Notes under the pieces: generated by a model
Database searches by the model: none
What the model was told of the DNA's origin: nothing
What the model saw: only the letters and a program-made list of their open reading frames with translations
In this document: positions 56,785 through 64,000 of the stretch, piece by piece
How the letters are laid out: the number at the start of each line of letters is the position of its first letter
How positions within the stretch are numbered: the first letter of the stretch is position 1
Position numbers and translations under genes: made by a program
Source of the DNA: Artocarpus heterophyllus
Lineage: Eukaryota > Streptophyta > Magnoliopsida > Rosales > Moraceae
DNA: 64,000 nt
Direction: 5' to 3'
Assembly: GCA_025403435.1 (NCBI GenBank)
Contig: JAJQZP010000225.1
Location: forward strand, 529,035 to 593,034

Positions 56785-58807
56785 TGTTGGAAAAATAGTA
56801 CGCTAGCAGAATTTTAAAAAATTTTATATCAGAGAATTTTTCAAAACACAAGTTTTGACATGCTATATGCATAAATTAACTAGATCTAACTAACCTTTGA
56901 ATGCTAAAGAACTCCCGTAATCTGTGAAGAGAAGTGACGTTCCAAAAGAGCCTGAAACAACTAGTCTTCTTTGCTATTCTCTATCCACAATCGGAGTGAG
57001 TGTGGGCTCACATCTACAGCTCTTCCACTAGGTGACTCTCCTTCCAACCAATTGAGAGAACCCAAAGCTAGTGATCGTGATTTGTAAACAAAAGCTCTTA
57101 GGGAGTTTCAGATTCTTACCAAAAGAGTATCACACTTAATCTCTCAATTGATCTAAATAACTTATAAGACTTAGTCCCTATTTATAGAGGTTGGGTCTAG
57201 GATTAGTCCTTATCAGATTAGGTCTCAAAAATTCAGATCATAATCAAATTCGGATCAATATCTAATAAGATCAGCATAAAAACGTGTAATCTTCTCCTTC
57301 ACTCATCGACAGGTCGAACAGCATAATCGGCAGGCCAAACACGTCCATCGATAGGCCAAACACGTGGATCGGTAAGCCGAACTGTTGAATAAAAATCTTA
57401 GCGAATCTTTTATTTTTCACCCGAGATTCTATTGGATAAAGTCTTAGTTTTAATTCAAATAACCCAATAGAAAAGTTATCTAATTAAAACAACTTTATTT
57501 AGATAATCTCTAGGAAAATAAATGAATTCTTAATAATTTATCTTGATCTAATTTACCCAAAAATTAAATCGACCAATAAAAAGAAAAGAATTATCCGATC
57601 CTAATAACTCAACAAGTTTATCTTGAATCAATTTTACCACAAAATTAATTCAATCGATAAACAGACATGAATTATTTGATTCTTCCAAATTTCAACCAAT
57701 CTAATAAATCCGACATAAATTACCAATTATTAAGCACGTCGTGTCGTTACAGGATGTTGTAAGCTAGCAAACGGGACCAAATAGACCTATATAGTTCAAG
57801 CACCCGATAATTATGAAACCTAATATTCCAGATATACATTTCATAATTATCAACTCCAATGCTACTCCACTAAAAACTTGGAGTTGTACTCTCGAACTAC
57901 AAAGAATTACGAAGCCCGTATAGCTAAGTTTCCATGACATATCATAGTGTATCGTATCCCTATAAGATTATCCATAATCGGCTTAAGGACAAGTTCTATC
58001 TTACCTTCCCGATTATTTTTTATCTTACATTCCATTATCTTACCATCGGTAAACTTACCATCCAAAGACAGTATACCATTCGGTTACACCTATGTATCCA
58101 AATGGTTGAGTGCTCCATTTTTTCAATTACAGGAAAACGCATATAAGAAGATATCATTACTCCTAAAAAAGAGCTATGGATTCCATATCTATGAATAACA
58201 AGTCTACGCTATCAAGAGTCATGCCTCCAACGTACCGGCATGCATACCACTATTAAGATGTGGGTGTCACCCTTTGGTATATCAAAAGACCCAAGCCAAG
58301 ACAACGGGCCCACTATTCATCTCAAGATTAAGACATAATACAAATGCTTGTCTAAAGCGAATCGATTTGCCAAGACAAAATTATTAATCCAAATCAATTC
58401 ACTTTATGTCCCGATCCAACACATCATCACCTATGACAACGTGCCAATGTTTCTATTCATGGAGTCCACCTCCAATGGTCAAGACAAACCATCTCCCCAT
58501 AGGGATATAAACACCATAACAATCTTTACATGAATAAAGCGTCCAACCTTATTCCCTCAATTGTGGATCTTACGATTTAGACCGTCACCTTAAGAATCGT
58601 GTCTTTTGCATAATCTGTCCATCATATGCCCAATTCTTAAAGGTTTAGACCGACAGTCTCAGACTATTGTTTGCTTAACATACATTAACAAATATGAACG
58701 TAAAGAGGACAAGATTTGGTATATAACTAATAAATAAATTCTTTATTAAGAAAAAAGTCTCCAAAAACTTATTACATTTTTACTCCCTAGGGCAAACACA
58801 TCTAACA
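56785..58807 (-). repeat. LTR L5, 3' LTR of B5 (2023 bp)
   Basis: As read on plus it runs from TGTTGG at 56785 to CTAACA ending at 58807. The phased array has four cores at 57310, 57331, 57352 and 57373, exactly 21 bp apart, with CACGTG at 57361-57366. A minus-strand TATA box lies near 57175-57190. Confidence 0.9.
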
Positions 58808-58821
58808 ATTTCCCACTTGCA

Positions 58822-61800
58822 CTAAGTGAGTAAATACGACAAATCTCGCATCCCCATAGCTTCCACATGCTTCCCGAAGACTCTCCCAGTAAGTGTCTTC
58901 GTAAATGGATCAGCTAAATTGTCCTCTGACACGATCTTGTACACCAGGTGCTACCTCAAGATCCCCAAAGAACTTGTGGATCCACAATGCTTCTTTCGAA
59001 GCATCACTAGCTACCACATACTCGGCCTCCATTGTTGAATCCAAAGTGCAATCTTGCTTCACACTTCTCCAATTTATGGCGTCGCCGCCCAAAGTAAACA
59101 CAAAACCCCGAAGTCGATTTCCTAGAATCTAGACAGGATTGAAAATCTGAGTCAGTATATCCAAGAAGAGTCAAGCCCTCACCCAAATATACAAGCATAT
59201 ACCCTCGAGTCCTTCTCAGGTACTTGAAAATATGCTTTATCGCAACCCAATGGTTCGGTCCTGTGTCCTCCTGAAATTGACTTACAATTCCGACTGCATA
59301 ACTAATATCTGATCGTGTGTAAAGCATGGCATTCATGAGACTACCCACTGTCGAAGCATACGGCACCTTCTTTATGTATTCTCTTTCTTCATAAGACTTT
59401 GGAGAGTCTTTGTTAGAAAGATTAATTCCAGACCTAGATGGTTGCCCTCCTTTCTTGGAATCCTGCATTGTAAACCTCCTGAAAATTTTATCTATGTAGC
59501 CGGCCTGGGATAAAGCTATCATTTTGTTCTTCTTATCCCGAAAGATCTGGATACCGAAAACAAAATTAGCCGCACCCAAGTCCTCCATGTCAAACTGCTT
59601 GGTCAACCATAGTTTGACCGATGACAATGCCCCAATGTCATTGCCAATTAGTAGGGTGTCATCTACATAGAGCAGTAGAAAAACCACCGTCCCATCCTTA
59701 ATGTGTTTGTAAACGCATGGCTTATCCAAATTTTGTGAGAACCCATAAGTCTTGCTCACCTGATCAAATCTTATGTTCCAAGAATGGGAAGCCTGCTTAA
59801 GTCCATAAATTGACTTTAGCAACTTACAAACCTTACCCTCTTGACCCTTGACCTTGAACCCATCTAGTTGATCGATATAAATGGACTAATCAAGATAGCC
59901 ATTTAGAAAAGCCATCTTGACATCCATTTACCATATCTCGTAGTCGAGGGCAGCCGCTATGGACAAGAGAATCCGGATGGACTTAAGCATGGCTACAGGC
60001 GAAAAGGTTTCCTCATTATCGATTCCTTCCTTTTGCGTAGAACCATTAGCTACCAATCTAGCCTTAAAGGTTTTGACCTTTCCATCTACTCCTCTTTTCC
60101 TCTTGTAGATCCACTTACACCCTATTGGTTTTACCCGTTCGGGAAGATCTAAAAGCTCCCAGACCTGATTTGTCTCCATAGACTTTATCTCAATGTTCAT
60201 GGCCTCTGTCTAGAGTTTTGAATCAACATCCTCCACAGCCTCTGCGTAAGTATAAGGATCCCTATCATGTTCATCCGGTTCAGCCAAAACAACCTCCCCA
60301 TTGAACATAAACCTCTCAGGTTGAAGCTCGATCCTCCCACTACGCTGAAGCCCCTTAGGTTGTTGTTCAGGTTCGTTTGGCTTTTCTACACTGATCAGAA
60401 CGGTTTCATTCGAAACCTTCAAAGTGATCAGATCACTCCTTAACTCCTCAAAAACCAATTGGCTTCAAGGTTTAAAGTCGTCCATGTAACTTTCCTCAAG
60501 GAAAGTTGCATTAGTTGAAACCACGACTTTATTTTCCTTTGGGTTATAAAAATAACCCCCTTTAGTTCCTTTTGGGTATCCTACAAACACGCAAACTTTC
60601 GAACATGCTTCCAACTTATTTGCATCCTTAAACAAGACATGAGCTAGACATCCCCATATGCAAATATGGTTTAAGATGTCTTCCTACACATCCACACCTC
60701 GCGAGGAATTTTAGGGACCGATTTTGAAGGCACATTGTTTAAAAGATAACATGCGATTTGTAGTGCATATCCCCAAAAGGATAAAGGCAATGATGAATAA
60801 CTCATCATGGACCTAATCATGTCCAATAAAGTCCTATTCCTTCTCTTCGCTATGTCATTCTGCTGCGGAGTGCCTGGCGTAGTCAAATGGGATAAATTCC
60901 CATTCTCTAATAAGTGTCCCAAGAACTCATCATAAAGGTATTCTCCACCTTGATCGGATCGAAGTGCCTTTATGGGTCTACCCAATTGCTTTTCCACTTC
61001 AGCCTGAAACTCTCTGAACTTGTCAAAAGTTTCACTTTTGTGGTGCAACAGGTACACATACCCATATCTAGAGTAATCGTCAATAAAAGTGATGAAGTAC
61101 TCATACCCTCCTCGTGCCTGAATGTTCATTGGTCTGTAAACATCACTATGCACAAGTTCCAAAACCCTTTCGGCCCTATTGGCCTTAGACCCAAATGGTC
61201 TTTTGGTCATTTTACCCTCTAAACAAGATTCACATTAAGGTATAGATTCCACCTTTAAGTGACTTAATGGTCCATCCCTTACCAACATTTGAATCCTACT
61301 CAAGTTAATATGACTAAGGTGCAAATGCCAAAGATAAGACTTATTAGAGTGAGAAGTTTTAAGTCTTTTAGAGTTATTATCATTCATCCCAGCATTAAAC
61401 AATAAGTCCATCTTAGGTTTGATAAAATATAGATTATTTTACATACATCCAGAACAGATAAAAGATTTATTTTACGAATCACCACTTTATCACTAAAAGA
61501 AATCAAATAGGAGTTTTTAAATAAACAAGCTACAGAAATTAAATTCCTTTTAAATTTAGGAACATAAAAACAATCTTGCAAAAATAAATTCCTATAATTA
61601 TCAAAATAAAGATGGACGTCTCCCACTACTTCCGCTGAGACCAAGGATCCATCGTCCATCCGAAGTATGAAGTCTTCATGCAGCAGACTTCTCGTTTCTT
61701 TGAACCCCTACAGAGAAACACAAACATAATTAGTTGCATCAGAATCTATGACCCAAATGTCACTAGATTCCTCAACTAAACAAGTTTCTAAATATAGAAG

Positions 61801-62627
61801 ATCACACCTACCTCCTTTGGAAAGGAAGTCCATGCAATGCTTCTTGATATGCCTGACCTTCCCACAGAAGAAGCACTTAAGCTTCTTTGGGTTCTTCTTC
61901 TTCTTCTTCTTGCTCTTGGTACTAGTAGGAATAGAAGACTTCTCATTCTTGGCCCGTTGCTTTTTTTCATTCCTAGATTTTAGATTGGAACCAGAAGCAG
62001 CTACCATGTTGGCCTTACCACTTGCAGGAGACTCCCTGATCAGCAGTTCAAACTCCTGTAACTGTTTCATCAATTCCGTCAAGGTCATATCCTGTCTATT
62101 GCTTAAATTAAAAGTAGCTCTAAACAGAATAAATTCCTTTGATAGAGTCTCAAAGACCATAGCCATCTGAGTTTCAACATCGATGTCAGCTCCATTGGTT
62201 TGTGCCTCAGCGAGGTAACCCATGACCAACATCATGTGCTCCTTTACAAATGTCCCAAGTCTCTGCAGTTTATGAGTTTTTGAAGCGTCCCTTGCCGCTT
62301 TGTTATGGCCTGGTCTCCAAACATATCTTCAAGATTATCCAAGATCTGCTTTACAGTCTCATAATCCTGATGTTGAGCCTGCAACATGTTATTCATGCTA
62401 GCCATAACATAGCAGCAAGCCTGATCATTAGCATCTTTCCAGTGATCGTATGCTTGGAATTGATCATTAGATGAGTCTCCCGTAGGCTTGGAAGGACAAG
62501 GGGTTGTCAGTACAAATTTCAGTTTCTCAAAGGAGAGGACGATATCCAGGTTCCATTTCCTATCATTATAATTCTTTCTGGTTAATAGGTATCTGTAAAG
62601 TATCGATGATAAAGTATTTTTAGACAT
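58822..62627 (-). pseudogene. B5 gag-pol pseudogene
   Basis: Gag starts at ATG 62627-62625 and is frameshifted near 62245. The zinc knuckle CFFCGKVRHIKKHC and protease WVIDSDATNY follow, with Gly of DSG replaced by Asp. Integrase: VHSDVYRP and LRSDQGGEY are present, but the catalytic Glu codon is Lys (CTT on plus at 60845-60847; QQNDIAKRRN). RT has YVDDTL near 59660. RNase H lacks about 150 bp, joining EVAPG to DRVRGQFS near 58950, which removes the CDNSA motif. Coding ends near 58822. Substitutions hit the active sites of protease and integrase, and the deletion hits RNase H. Confidence 0.85.
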
Positions 62628-63120
62628 TTTTAATCTACAATAAAGAATCATATACCAAACATAAGCAAACATATAATAACAATTCAGTAAGATAACATAA
62701 TCATGTAAAAATATACAAATGTGTTTATGTGTCAAAATCTTGAAAATATCACAACCTTACAACGATAATTCCTAACTCAGAATTCAGCAAGCTCCTAGGG
62801 GAGTCACGCCAAATTCAATCAGGAACACAGATCCCCTCCTGATTAATATATGCCAACTAGGACCCGTATGATCCAGCATATATTAATAATCGTTTCTTTG
62901 GCCATTAATTTTATTAACAGAGCTCCTAGGGGAGGTTAATAATAAAATTAACGTGGGTGTATAACCATCATTTCAATATTTTATCCATGATTTATAATCA
63001 CCACCTAGGGGTGTGCAACCATCAATCATGCTAAAATAACTTATCCTCTCAAAGATCCAATCTAGTACATGATAGAAATCCCTTCCTAGGGGTTAGGACT
63101 AGCATGTTCTGCCTATGGAC
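62628..63120 (-). other. B5 leader, cut by element E
   Basis: Leader with the CCTAGG-loop hairpins (62790-63090), matching 2835-3320 of B1. It stops after CTGCCTATGGAC where B1 continues CAACGATGG. No gene is visible. Confidence 0.75.
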
Positions 63121-64000
63121 TGTAACGCCCCTATATGGGGGTTAACAGTTTTTAATGAGATAAAATAAAAATAAATAATAAAAGTAAAACCTTAAAAATA
63201 AAATTTGCCCGGGACTTAAATGAAAACTCTCAACTCAAAAATAAAAATATAAACGATAAATAAACCACAGTTTTAATGTAGCACCTTAAATTTAATAATA
63301 TAAACTGTTGTCATCATCATTTTAACCCTCAACACATTATAATACAGTCACAGAAGTAACAATTGATGCTTACATTATCATGAAGAACATTCTCAACGAT
63401 TGAAGCAGTCCCAATGTAATATAGTTACATCACTTCCTCAACTATATTTCTCGTAGCCACCTCACACTTAGTGAGTCCTGAAAAGATATAAACATAAGGG
63501 AATGAGCAACACTATGCTCAGTAGAGAAAGCCATTACTCACCTTTAGGTTTTTATCATTACCACATTAAAATCTGCATGGTTATTAAGTCACATCATATT
63601 CCAAATTATGAGGTTTATTATGATCACATCTTATGGATACCGTGGTTAATCATTACCAAGTGTCATAATTACACATTTATACAAATATTACCAATCATCA
63701 TTGTTCCTAGGTATCCATGTTAAATTGAGTATCACTCAACTCATCGAAACCCAAATGGGCGCACTTGATCACCCTATAAACATTCCAAGGGTGTTCCGGT
63801 GAGGAGACATCAAGCCCCGAGTACTCACCAAATCAATTCCTGTACAGTGTGTTCTGGGACTTTCAACCCAAGGAAGCGTCATCACCTTCCCCCTATTTTA
63901 CCTTTTAGGGTATTCATGCCCAAGGACGTAACCGTCGCCCTTTTCATGTCTCACAATTTCTCTATATTAAATCATTATTAATAGAGTTAATTTTCCTAAC
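63121..64000. mobile_element. Start of an LTR-like insertion E (gypsy-type suspected)
   Basis: New sequence begins TGTAACGCCCC exactly where the B5 leader breaks, consistent with an LTR starting TG. TGTAACGCCC starts, an AT-rich body and a phrase GGGAATGAGCAACACTATGC (about 63500) are reminiscent of plant gypsy (Tekay/Del-like) LTRs. The element runs out of the window and no coding region is seen, so class and strand are uncertain. The predicted target duplication is TGGAC (63116-63120). Confidence 0.4.

Larger units (their letters stand above)
56785..63120 (-). mobile_element. Angela-like copia copy B5 (partly in window)
   Basis: 3' LTR L5 56785-58807, then interior from 58808: gag-pol to 62627 and leader from 62628. 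The leader is interrupted at 63120 by element E. Its 5' LTR is outside the window. It appears inserted into the terminal 8 bp of L4; the target duplication is predicted to be TACAT (56780-56784). Confidence 0.85.

Overview
The window looks like plant nuclear heterochromatin made almost entirely of nested transposable elements. I find no host protein gene, tRNA, rRNA or CRISPR array. The evidence for a plant is Ty1/copia elements primed by initiator-Met tRNA, a SIRE-type copia, a Tat-type Ty3/gypsy element with an antisense extra ORF, and a CACTA (En/Spm) transposon with plant-type TNP2 and transposase_24 relics. I cannot name the species.

Layout. 1-2661: 3' part of a Tork-type copia (A) whose reverse transcriptase is deleted; its LTR holds a 22-bp-phased array of 11 GC-rich palindromes. 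2662-13516: a minus-strand array of an Angela-like copia family with about 2.0-kb LTRs, arranged interior B1 - LTR L1 - interior B2 - LTR L2, with L1 shared. 13517-14446: relic of a Tat antisense ORF. 14459-18152: truncated CACTA element ending in TTCTTGTAGTG. 18689-39342: a minus-strand Tat gypsy element (G). Its LTR is split by a complete SIRE copia (D, 19086-29190, target duplication GTGAC), its protease by a solo LTR (H, 36721-38240, TTAAT), and its gag by the Angela-like element B3 (from 39343). Inside B3's right LTR (L4) sits a full-length plus-strand copy of the same family (C, 46355-55938, target duplication ATATC). Element B5 begins at 56785, 8 bp short of L4's end. From 63121 another LTR-like sequence (E) interrupts B5's leader.

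No element has an uninterrupted gag-pol: every copy carries stops, frameshifts or deletions, so these are mostly relics, possibly once mobilised in trans. The longest intact accessory frame is the 325-codon third ORF of D, which lies downstream of pol and has its own candidate TATA promoter.

The most unusual signal is a near-palindrome, consensus TCGGCAGGCCGA, repeated at 19-23-bp (most often 21-bp) steps. It occurs in the U3 of every Angela-like LTR here, in their leaders, in the SIRE LTRs and beside the TATA box of the SIRE third ORF. The LTR of element A has the same architecture with a different palindrome. Nothing similar was seen in the gypsy or CACTA elements. All positions and spacings were counted by eye.
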